Shown piece by piece: positions 9,116 to 16,976 of a stretch of 64,000 nucleotides of DNA (position 1 is the stretch's first letter; each line of letters opens with the position of its first letter). A program made the translations under genes and the position numbers. The notes below the pieces were generated by a model. That model made no database searches and had not been told where the DNA came from. It worked only from the letters and a program-made list of their open reading frames with translations. This stretch comes from Terriglobales bacterium (GTDB taxonomy: Bacteria; Acidobacteriota; Terriglobia; Terriglobales; Acidobacteriaceae): contig JANWKU010000109.1 in the NCBI GenBank assembly GCA_025451215.1, positions 1 to 64,000 on the forward strand, written 5' to 3'.

Positions 9116-10174
9116 TCAAACGTAAACTAATTCTCCACGCTTGCCGAGGGACACGGTGGCCGCTTCAAGCATCTTCACCACCCTAAGACCCGCATGACCA
9201 TCATTTGTAGGGGTCTGGTTGCTGGAGATGCAATTTAAGAAATAGCCCAATTCCTGACGGAGAGCTTCGATTTGTTCAATTTGGGGGGCCCACATGTCAC
9301 CAGAACGATAATTCACGAGCAATTTATATACCCCTTGCTGATTGTTGATGTTGACGCCTTTGTCGTAAATCTTGATCTTTTCATCAGCTTCCAGGTCATT
9401 CCATACAAGCATTTTCTTTTCGCCGCCGATAAGCGTAGTCCTCACCTTCACGGGGGACAACCAATTCACGTTAATGTGGGCAATAACCTTGTTCGGAAAG
9501 TACACAGTCATGTAGGCAACATCTTCATGGCTGTTCAAGTGGCTTTGGCCGGTAGCCACAATAGCTTCTGGTTTCTCGTCAATCAGATGATCCATGATGG
9601 ATAAATCATGAGGCGCTAAATCCCAAAGGACGTTTACATCATGCTGAAACAAGCCAAGATTGACGCGCGTAGAGTCATAGTAATAGAGCTTGCCCAAGGC
9701 TCCCTCTTTCACAAGTTGAGCTATTTTCTTCACCGCTCCCGTAAACAGGAACGTATGGTCAACCATAATTTTCAAATTCTTTTTCTCTGCCAGTTCGATC
9801 AGTTCCTCGGCCTGAGCCACATTGCTGGTGAAAGGTTTCTCCACAAACACATGCTTCCCATTTTCCAGGGCCGTTTTGGCCAACTCGTAATGGGTCCACA
9901 CGGGGGTGACAACGGCGACGGCGTCAATCTCAGACGAAGTCATAATGTTTTCGCTTTCCGCGGTGACCTGAATATTGGAATATAGGTTTTGGATCCTCTT
10001 CCTGGCAGCAGGACTCTTATCGCAGATCATGACAACTTTGGAGTCATCCAAACTCTCTAAATTGCGGACGACGTTTGGTCCCCAATAACCGTAGCCAATA
10101 ACGCCGAACCGAACTATGCCCGTTTTCCGCTTCGCACTGGCTTCCTCGGATTGTTCCATCTGGACTGGATTCAT
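9116..10174 (-). CDS. Gfo/Idh/MocA family NAD-dependent sugar oxidoreductase (WbpB/WlbA-like)
   Basis: A 352-residue dehydrogenase. The N-terminal Rossmann motif is FGVIGYGYWGPNVVRNL. The family hallmark EKPFTSNVAQAEELIELA carries the conserved Lys, and DLAPHDLSIMDHLI supplies the His/Asp catalytic surroundings. Together with the acetyltransferase and aminotransferase just downstream it could oxidise C3 of a UDP-amino-uronate, as WbpB/WlbA does. It follows the sugar transferase gene after 99 nt and precedes the ATP-grasp gene. Confidence 0.88.
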   Translation of the reverse strand: MNPVQMEQSEEASAKRKTGIVRFGVIGYGYWGPNVVRNLESLDDSKVVMICDKSPAARKRIQNLYSNIQVTAESENIMTSSEIDAVAVVTPVWTHYELAKTALENGKHVFVEKPFTSNVAQAEELIELAEKKNLKIMVDHTFLFTGAVKKIAQLVKEGALGKLYYYDSTRVNLGLFQHDVNVLWDLAPHDLSIMDHLIDEKPEAIVATGQSHLNSHEDVAYMTVYFPNKVIAHINVNWLSPVKVRTTLIGGEKKMLVWNDLEADEKIKIYDKGVNINNQQGVYKLLVNYRSGDMWAPQIEQIEALRQELGYFLNCISSNQTPTNDGHAGLRVVKMLEAATVSLGKRGELVYV

Positions 10175-10273
10175 GAAGATACTCGTTTCGTTGACCGTTT
10201 AATGGGTTTAGGAATTACTAGGGGGAGAGAGAGTGTAACTGACTTCTAAACCTTTAGAAATGCGATCAGGCTG

Positions 10274-11407
10274 CTAACAAGCGCCATCACCGAAAAGCGC
10301 TGCTGTGGGGGTCTTCAGCAGAATTTTGACGTCCATCCAAGGTGACCAAGTGGTGGCGTATTTCAGATCAAGGCGGACCATTTCATCAAATGTTACCCGA
10401 CTGCGGCCCTGCACCTGCCACAGACCTGTAATGCCGGGTCTGGCCTCGAGAATACGACGACGATGCCAGATGTCATAGGCTTCAACTTCATAGCCGATGG
10501 CGGGACGCGGACCGACAAGAGACATCTCGCCACATAGCACATTAATAAACTGCGGCAACTCATCTAGGCTGGTACGGCGAAGAAAACTGCCGATTTTTGT
10601 GATCCGATTGTCGTTCGTCAATTTGAATACACCTGAACCATTTCCAGAGGGTTTGCTGTCCGCACAACCCGCGATCAACTGGCGCACGTATTCTTTGTGC
10701 GCACTTGCATCATTATTGGCGCGCATGGAACGAAATTTCAAGAAAGTAAAGGGAATGCCGTGCTGTCCGATACGCTGCTGACGAAAGAACACCGGCCCTT
10801 TCGAGGTCAGTTTAATGGCCGCCGCAATCATCAGGAATAAAGGTGCAAGAGCAATCAAAGCTGCCAAACTTCCAGCAACATCCATGGAGCGCTTGACTGC
10901 AGTCAATACCTTTTTTGAATTTTCTCGTCGCGCAAGATCCGGGTATAGGAGGGGATTGCTTGGCCGCTGCTCCCCTTCCTGGTTCCACTCCTCGGGAAAC
11001 ACATGAAACGAGATTCTGATACGAGAAAACAGATCCAAGCTGAGGTGGTGACGGAGCGTCTCACTTACTCGCGTCATCATGGTGCTAAGTATCTGGGCTC
11101 GTTCGTCCAACGAAATTTCCGTAAACATCACTCCCACGATGCCATCGTCACGGTACCAACCGATAAGGTCCGTTTCACGGGTCGCAAGTGTGAGAGCGCT
11201 AAGCAGCTTGTTCAACAGCTTGGCGTCGTGGGTCGAAGGAGTAGCTCCTTCCATATCCAATAGCATCAGCAAAAAAGGATTTCCTGACCGTTCGGTCCGT
11301 TTTCGCTCCAGCGAGATCATGCGGTGAAACATTTCTTGATTTAAAACGGTGCGGTCGGTCGCCGGACTAAATTCGGCATCGACCAGGCTAAGACTAGGAT
11401 TATTCAT
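10274..11407 (-). CDS. Initiating sugar transferase with N-terminal degenerate GGDEF domain
   Basis: With the ATG at 11407 the protein has 377 residues; a GTG at 11455 would add 16. The C-terminal 200 residues form a bacterial sugar transferase (PF02397 type, WcaJ/PssY-like core). They have one hydrophobic re-entrant helix (SLAALIALAPLFLMIAAAI), FFRQQRIGQHG, FLKFRSMR, LRRTSLDELPQFINVL, SLVGPRPA and RPGITGLWQV. It would load the first sugar-phosphate on undecaprenyl phosphate. Residues 20-130 look like a GGDEF fold, but the signature is RDDGI rather than GGDEF, so this domain is not expected to make c-di-GMP. The large membrane domain of WbaP-type enzymes is absent. Confidence 0.9.
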   Translation of the reverse strand: MNNPSLSLVDAEFSPATDRTVLNQEMFHRMISLERKRTERSGNPFLLMLLDMEGATPSTHDAKLLNKLLSALTLATRETDLIGWYRDDGIVGVMFTEISLDERAQILSTMMTRVSETLRHHLSLDLFSRIRISFHVFPEEWNQEGEQRPSNPLLYPDLARRENSKKVLTAVKRSMDVAGSLAALIALAPLFLMIAAAIKLTSKGPVFFRQQRIGQHGIPFTFLKFRSMRANNDASAHKEYVRQLIAGCADSKPSGNGSGVFKLTNDNRITKIGSFLRRTSLDELPQFINVLCGEMSLVGPRPAIGYEVEAYDIWHRRRILEARPGITGLWQVQGRSRVTFDEMVRLDLKYATTWSPWMDVKILLKTPTAALFGDGAC

Positions 11408-11523
11408 TGAGCGCCGCAAGTCACAACTCCTCTTGTGCCTCTTCAAAAGGCACACAACACTAACTAGAGCTGCTTCAGGGGGGGCAACTGAAACTTAAAC
11501 TATAGGGGAGGGTAAACAAACCG

Positions 11524-12402
11524 CTAAACTTTTTCCTGCTTGGTACGTGAAGACAAAGAACCGTAACGCTGATAGTAATCTGTATGGGCGATACTATCAC
11601 AACTATTTACAACCATGCCAAGTAATTTTTTATCATCCAAGGCTTCGATTCCGCGTTTTAATTCTTTTCTGTCGGTCACACCTTGGCGGGTCACTAGAAT
11701 AATACCTTCCGCTAAACGCGACCATACGCTAGTATCCGCGAGCGGTAATACTGGGGGAGAATCGATGACAATCCAATCGAACCACGAAGCTAACCGCTCC
11801 AGTAGTCCTGCCATCTTTGGCAATTGTATCAGCTCCAAGGGATTTTCGGGAGGATTGCCAGCGGGCAACAGGCAGACACCTGTTTCCGCCAAACTATAAA
11901 TAGATGGTAAGGACTCTATATCTCTATGCAACCACTCGACTAATCCTGTAAATCGTATCCCTAGTCCCATCCGGGCGCACATCACTGGCCTGCGCAAATC
12001 GCCTTCCAATAATAATACTTTTTGGCGATTCTTACGGGCCAAGGTAAAAGCTAAATTGGCAGAAACCATGCTTTTTCCCTCTTCGGATATTGTGCTGGTG
12101 ACGAGGAGTTTTTTAAGACCTTGCGATTGCTGGAGTTGCCGCAACCGAACACCCAAAAAACGAAATTTTTCTGCCGCAAGACTTTCTGGATCTGTCAATG
12201 AAATCAGTCGTGTTCCGGCGGGGGGAACAACAGTACAGGAAGGAAACTCCCCCATTTGAGTCACATTTTCCGGGGCAAGCTTTTCACCCGTGTGTCGTTC
12301 GGCGATTTGCAAGAGATCCATGACCAGCGAGGGCTTCGTGGAGGATTCACCGCCTGACCGCTCTGATTCAGATCTCTGTAACGCGTCAAATATACGGCTC
12401 AT
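11524..12402 (-). CDS. CpsD/CapB-type tyrosine-protein kinase (XrtA-associated autokinase)
   Basis: A 292-residue BY-kinase. I start at the ATG at 12402 because MSRIFDALQRSESE is the usual opening in this family; this overlaps the upstream ATPase gene by 17 nt. It has the P-loop ATSTISEEGKSM region, Walker A' LLEGDLRRP and Walker B WIVIDSPPV. The C-terminal DYYQRYG holds a short tyrosine cluster for autophosphorylation. It lacks the membrane part, which is supplied by the Wzz-like protein two genes upstream. The pair controls polymer length and export by phosphorylation cycling. Confidence 0.9.
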   Translation of the reverse strand: MSRIFDALQRSESERSGGESSTKPSLVMDLLQIAERHTGEKLAPENVTQMGEFPSCTVVPPAGTRLISLTDPESLAAEKFRFLGVRLRQLQQSQGLKKLLVTSTISEEGKSMVSANLAFTLARKNRQKVLLLEGDLRRPVMCARMGLGIRFTGLVEWLHRDIESLPSIYSLAETGVCLLPAGNPPENPLELIQLPKMAGLLERLASWFDWIVIDSPPVLPLADTSVWSRLAEGIILVTRQGVTDRKELKRGIEALDDKKLLGMVVNSCDSIAHTDYYQRYGSLSSRTKQEKV

Positions 12403-13360
12403 GTTTACCTTTCCCAAGCACAACGCCGATGCGTGGATCCCTTTCTCCAGGCTTCACTCCCTGTAATTGTTGATGGAGTTGCAGCAATGTCCTGGCAGCT
12501 TCCCACAATTCGGTATTTTCGCTCGCCTCCACATGGGGAGAAGACACAACATTCAAGCGAAGGTCAGCGGACACTTCATCAATGATTTCTGTAGTGACAG
12601 TGGATAATTGGCGGGCGTAAGCGCTGATCAGGGCATTCTCACAGATGGTATTGATCAACCGGGGTATCCCGCGGGAGTGGCGGCATATTCTGACCATCGT
12701 CTCTGCAGGAAATATACAGTCTGGTTGCGGAGCGCCTGCAAGCTGCAAACGTCGCTGTATATATCCCATGGCCTCTTCATGTTTCAGAGGCTCCAAATGA
12801 GTGCGCAAAACAATTCTTTGTTTCAACTGCCGCAATTCAACGGAGTCTAGTTTTTCATCCAATTCCGGTTGCCCCACCAAAAGTATCTGCAGCAACTTGC
12901 CTCGCGCCGTCTCCAGGTTGGTCAACAGACGAATTTCTTCAAGCACCTCAACAGACAGGTGGTGGGCCTCATCAATGACTAGTACGGTAGTCAGGTTTTT
13001 TCGATGCCGAGCAATGAGAAAATTGCTCAATTGTAGAAGCAGTTCACTTTTGGTCTTGCCAGGGGCAGGAATTTCAAAATCAAGGGCTATATATTGCAGG
13101 AAATCGAGCGGCGATAAGCGACTATTGAATACGTATGCGTAAGTCACATTGCCGTGATTCAACAATTGCAGCAGACAGCGTACCAAAAGAGTTTTTCCCG
13201 TACCTACTTCGCCCGTCATTACCACGAAGCCTTTATGGCGGCGCACACCATAGTAGAGAGCGGCTAGAGCCTCGTTATGCCTCTTCGTCGGAAATAAAAA
13301 CGATGGGTCTGGACTAACCTCAAATGGATTGCAGTGTAGACCAAAAAATTGTTTATACAT
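12386..13360 (-). CDS. ExeA-like AAA+ ATPase (XrtA/PEP-CTERM locus-associated)
   Basis: A 324-residue protein opening MYKQFFGLHCNPFEVSPDP, the standard start of ExeA/GspA-type ATPases. Walker A is GEVGTGKT, Walker B is VLVIDEAHHL, and sensor/arginine regions are visible (VLRTHLEPL, SRGIPRLINTICENAL). No membrane segment or peptidoglycan-binding domain follows, unlike true ExeA. In exosortase-type exopolysaccharide loci this ATPase always sits beside the Wzz and tyrosine kinase genes, as here. A role in assembling the export complex is inferred. Confidence 0.87.
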   Translation of the reverse strand: MYKQFFGLHCNPFEVSPDPSFLFPTKRHNEALAALYYGVRRHKGFVVMTGEVGTGKTLLVRCLLQLLNHGNVTYAYVFNSRLSPLDFLQYIALDFEIPAPGKTKSELLLQLSNFLIARHRKNLTTVLVIDEAHHLSVEVLEEIRLLTNLETARGKLLQILLVGQPELDEKLDSVELRQLKQRIVLRTHLEPLKHEEAMGYIQRRLQLAGAPQPDCIFPAETMVRICRHSRGIPRLINTICENALISAYARQLSTVTTEIIDEVSADLRLNVVSSPHVEASENTELWEAARTLLQLHQQLQGVKPGERDPRIGVVLGKGKHEPYI

Positions 13361-13366
13361 CGTGAA

Positions 13367-14962
13367 TTAACCGTGAAGGAAAGTGATCACAAATGCGACC
13401 AGCACAGAAAAAGCTACCGCTCCGGCCGCAGCCAACTTCAGCCAAACACTTCGCTTCTCTTGGTGCTCTTCTTCCAAAGTGGAAATCGATGGAATCTCGA
13501 CCATAACTTCGGCCGGGACCAACCTCTTGAACTCTGCTTCCGTGAAGATGCGATTGTCAAGAAATTCTGCTCCCAACGCGCAGGCCGCCCCTAAGGCAAG
13601 CCCTAGAGCAATGCCCACCCCAAATAATTTTGTACGGTTTGGCGAATCAGGTTTTGTAGGCAAGTTAGGAGGATCCTGAACGCGAAAATGCTCGCCTTGC
13701 TGCTGATATTCCAAATTCGTGGCTAGTTCTGATTCATTTTTTCTTTTCAGCAAAGAATCGTAGTCAGCCTGGGATTGATTATATCCGCGGGTAAGTTCCG
13801 CCAGTTGCTGCTCTCGAACGGGGGCGTCATTCAGGTGTTCCTGATACTGTGCAATTCTTCCTTGCAGGATTTTGACTGATTGTTCCCGGTTGCCAATCTC
13901 AATTTGATTGGCCTTCAGCTGGCTTTGCAGATCCAGTACCGGTCCCGCATCGTGTGCGGAGGAATAGTTTGTATCAGACGACTGAGCAGGCGCGGATTTT
14001 AGCTGGCTCTCAATTTCCTGCTTCATATGTTGAGTTTTAGCAATTTGATCTTTGACCTTGCGTACATCCGGATATTCATCGGTGTAGCGAGAACTGAGGT
14101 CTGCCAACTGTGCGCGCAGCCGATCAAGTTCTCGATCAATGGCGGCTACCCCAGATACCGTACCGTTAGTATCACCCTTGTCCGTTACCCGTTCCAGAGA
14201 ACGATATTGTCCGAGCAAGGATTCCAAATATACTTTATGTTCCTTCGCGCTATTCAGAGTTGCTTGTTCACTTTGCAACTGCGTTTGCAACCCATTCAGT
14301 ATCTGGAGATTGCTTTGCAACTGGCCGGGAAGCTCTCCTAGGTGCTCTTGATTGAATTGGCGCACCTTCCCCTCTTGCGCCGCAAGCGCCTGGCGAGCCT
14401 GCTCCAGCTGATTGGACAAAAAGTTTGTAGTATTTTCCGATTGTTGCTGGCGTACTTCGAGGTTTTCATTAATAAATAAATCTGTAAGCTCGCTGGTCAC
14501 ACGCTGAGCGAGTTGCGGATCACGCGAAGAATAATAAACGTTGAACGAACTTAACTGTCCTCGATCGGGGGAGCGGACCAAATCGATTTCAATATCTTTC
14601 CTCATTCGGTCAACCAGCTCATCCGGGGATGCATGAGTGCGGTCTTTGCTGTACAAGTTGAATTGATCGATAATATGCAAAAGTCGCGTGCGGCTAAGGA
14701 TTTGCTGCGAAATGGTGTCTAAACGGTTTTGCAAGTCTTCAGCGATGTTAGAGGGAACCAAAGTTGACGGTACGGATGGCTGCTCAATGAGGATAAGCGT
14801 GCCGGAACGGTACATGGCAGGCATCATCCAACTCGTGATCCAAACTAAAAGCCACCCAATAAAAAACGGAATTAAAAAATACCAGCTTCGCCGGCGCAGC
14901 AGATTTAAATAGCGCCCCCAGTCAAGACTTTCCGAACTTTCTTGTTCAAGATCTTCTGGCAT
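13367..14962 (-). CDS. Wzz/GumC-type polysaccharide co-polymerase
   Basis: A 531-residue inner-membrane protein with one transmembrane helix near residues 29-50 (YFLIPFFIGWLLVWITSW) and a second at about 507-528. Between them is a large periplasmic region that is mostly Gln/Glu/Leu-rich coiled coil (roughly 180-420). A Pro-rich segment before the second helix (DPPNLPTKPDSPNR) is the typical Wzz motif. It sets chain length and bridges to the outer-membrane export protein. Its kinase partner is the separate gene at 11524-12402. It is 2 nt from the upstream and 6 nt from the downstream gene. Confidence 0.9.
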   Translation of the reverse strand: MPEDLEQESSESLDWGRYLNLLRRRSWYFLIPFFIGWLLVWITSWMMPAMYRSGTLILIEQPSVPSTLVPSNIAEDLQNRLDTISQQILSRTRLLHIIDQFNLYSKDRTHASPDELVDRMRKDIEIDLVRSPDRGQLSSFNVYYSSRDPQLAQRVTSELTDLFINENLEVRQQQSENTTNFLSNQLEQARQALAAQEGKVRQFNQEHLGELPGQLQSNLQILNGLQTQLQSEQATLNSAKEHKVYLESLLGQYRSLERVTDKGDTNGTVSGVAAIDRELDRLRAQLADLSSRYTDEYPDVRKVKDQIAKTQHMKQEIESQLKSAPAQSSDTNYSSAHDAGPVLDLQSQLKANQIEIGNREQSVKILQGRIAQYQEHLNDAPVREQQLAELTRGYNQSQADYDSLLKRKNESELATNLEYQQQGEHFRVQDPPNLPTKPDSPNRTKLFGVGIALGLALGAACALGAEFLDNRIFTEAEFKRLVPAEVMVEIPSISTLEEEHQEKRSVWLKLAAAGAVAFSVLVAFVITFLHG

Positions 14963-14964
14963 GT

Positions 14965-16284
14965 TTACCTTCCTAAAGACCGTTCAAATTGGTAGGAGAT
15001 TGTGACCCATCCGCGATTTACATTGGGGTTACTCGAAATTGACGGAACGCTAACGTAATGTTGATTTACACGGCTATAACCAATCTGAGCGGAAAAATGC
15101 GGGCCAAAAGAACGCTGCACGGAGCCACTGAACAAGAAGGTATGCCCACTCTGGCTAGTCATACCCGCCGTTTGCAATACATCATTCGTACTGTAAACTC
15201 CCTCGATCTCGCCGTTCAAATGCTGCGTGAACCGATGGCGGAAGGCAGCATTCGCCAGATAAGAACGAACGGCCCCCTGTAATCCCCCTCCCGTGCTGAT
15301 GCTGCGTGAAGCATTCAGCGCCAAGCTATTGCGAGTACCCTGCAAATTGATTCCGCCGCCCGCTGTCGGCGACCATTCGGAGAAGGATAGTAAAGATGCC
15401 TCTTGCGTGTCGGCGTGCTGCGCACCCCCAAATAATGAGAATGAAATACTCCTTCCAAAATACAGAGTATAAAAAAGGGTCGCGCTGTGAACTTGCGTTT
15501 CCAATTCCGATGGGTGTGCCACTATGTCTTCAAAGCCATAGTTTGTCCCAACATAATTGCTGGCGTTAAACCGGTGCGTATAAAAAGCTTGGGCGCCATA
15601 CTGACTGGAGTCGGACAAACCCTGAAGCGATGAATCGCCAAGAAAATACATTTCGGCGGAACTTCCACCCATGCCTATCATCGAATTTGGGGAAAATTGA
15701 TATGTGACTTGACCACTGTCGTTATTACTGAATGTGTTAACCAGCGGGGGAACAACCACAAAGGTCTGAGTTGGTAACACATTCGTGCCGCTGGTTGCAG
15801 TCCCGGGTTGCAGCAGTCCCGAAAAGGATGGTGTCTTCGCCAAATTGTCCTGGAGCGTCAAAGTAACATGTGGAGACATCTCATACTGAAGGTTCGTAGA
15901 GAAAACATGATCCACCTGGTCCTCGGGGGTAAATCTTTGGTAAAGAGTGAAGCCAGGGCTGTAATTTAAATTCCATTTCAACCGGGAACGCGTCATGTCG
16001 AATGCAATGTTGGGTGAGATCGTGTAGCTGGCATCTCCTTCAGCAGGAACACTGGTGAAGATATTGTCGTTGTATCCGCCTTGCACGCTCAGACCACCGC
16101 GAAGATAATTTGATCTTTCCAATTCTGAGGTAAAAGCAATCGAATCACCGCTGATGCTCACAGCTTGAGGAGTCACCATCGGCCGGTCCGCAGCTCGGGC
16201 AGAAACCGTGCCATCTGCGGTCTGAGATTGCCCCGGTAATGCCGCAAAAAATAAAAATGCGATGATCACTAAATTTCTATTCAT
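14965..16284 (-). CDS. Outer-membrane beta-barrel protein of the exopolysaccharide export system
   Basis: A 439-residue protein with a signal peptide (MNRNLVIIAFLFFAALPGQSQ). It then has alternating-residue strands rich in Ser, Thr, Tyr and Phe across the whole length, typical of a 16- to 20-strand barrel, with repeats such as VTLTLQDNLAKTPSFSG and TLFYTLYFGRSISFSLFGG. It corresponds to the barrel protein that accompanies Wza-like and Wzz-like proteins in XrtA/PEP-CTERM loci. It probably forms or supports the outer-membrane exit channel. The C-terminus ends in Arg rather than the usual aromatic residue. Confidence 0.8.
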   Translation of the reverse strand: MNRNLVIIAFLFFAALPGQSQTADGTVSARAADRPMVTPQAVSISGDSIAFTSELERSNYLRGGLSVQGGYNDNIFTSVPAEGDASYTISPNIAFDMTRSRLKWNLNYSPGFTLYQRFTPEDQVDHVFSTNLQYEMSPHVTLTLQDNLAKTPSFSGLLQPGTATSGTNVLPTQTFVVVPPLVNTFSNNDSGQVTYQFSPNSMIGMGGSSAEMYFLGDSSLQGLSDSSQYGAQAFYTHRFNASNYVGTNYGFEDIVAHPSELETQVHSATLFYTLYFGRSISFSLFGGAQHADTQEASLLSFSEWSPTAGGGINLQGTRNSLALNASRSISTGGGLQGAVRSYLANAAFRHRFTQHLNGEIEGVYSTNDVLQTAGMTSQSGHTFLFSGSVQRSFGPHFSAQIGYSRVNQHYVSVPSISSNPNVNRGWVTISYQFERSLGR

Positions 16285-16289
16285 TTCGG

Positions 16290-16925
16290 CTACGGAACAA
16301 TGATCGTATCGTCGGCTTGGAGTTGGATGTTTTGTTGCGCACCTTTACCGTCGATCACGTCTTTATAGTTAAACGGGACGCGTTGCGGCTGGCCTAATGC
16401 GTCCTTCCTCAAAACATAAATCGATTTTTTCTTGGCGAAGTCACGGAAGCCGCCCGCGAGTGCAATCGCATCGAGAACAGTGGTCGAACTGACGAGCGGA
16501 TAAGCGCCGGGCTTCGCGACCATACCCAGCACATTGAACTTTTGACTCTTACTTTCCTGCACCATCACGGTAACTTGAGGATCAGAAATGTAAGTCTTCA
16601 GTTTGCTGGTGATTTCCTGTTCCAACTGCAACGGCGTGCGACCGCTGGCCTGTATCTCACCGACTAACGGCAAAGAAATTTTTCCGTCTGAACGAACCGG
16701 TACGATGCGAGAAACATCCTGTTCTTTCCAAACGTTGATAGACAACATGTCACTTGCACCAATTACATAAGTCCCATCGTGTGGTTTGCTGCTTTGATCC
16801 GTTCCTGGCGCGGTTTGCGCGGCGGACGAACCACCCGTATTTTGCCCAAACGTCGAAACCGCCAACGCAATTAAACCCAGTAGAGCCAATCCGCGGTTCA
16901 TAAACTTATGAGTCTCTTTTCTCAT
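16290..16925 (-). CDS. Polysaccharide export protein, OPX (Wza-like) family
   Basis: About 211 residues from the ATG at 16925, which has AGGAG seven bases upstream; a longer start at 16961 is less likely. A signal peptide (RGLALLGLIALAVSTFGQ) is followed by a poly-export domain (YVIGASDMLSINVWKEQDVSR; DGKISLPLVGEIQASGRT). Then comes one SLBB domain (FNVLGMVAKPGAYPLVSS; DAIALAGGFRDFA). Unlike Wza it has no lipobox Cys and no long C-terminal amphipathic helix, so it is a short OPX that probably relies on the barrel protein at 14965-16284 to cross the outer membrane. Confidence 0.9.
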   Translation of the reverse strand: MRKETHKFMNRGLALLGLIALAVSTFGQNTGGSSAAQTAPGTDQSSKPHDGTYVIGASDMLSINVWKEQDVSRIVPVRSDGKISLPLVGEIQASGRTPLQLEQEITSKLKTYISDPQVTVMVQESKSQKFNVLGMVAKPGAYPLVSSTTVLDAIALAGGFRDFAKKKSIYVLRKDALGQPQRVPFNYKDVIDGKGAQQNIQLQADDTIIVP

Positions 16926-16976
16926 ACATTCGCTCCTAATTCCGATCTTGGTATGACTCACGGAAACGACCGGTCG

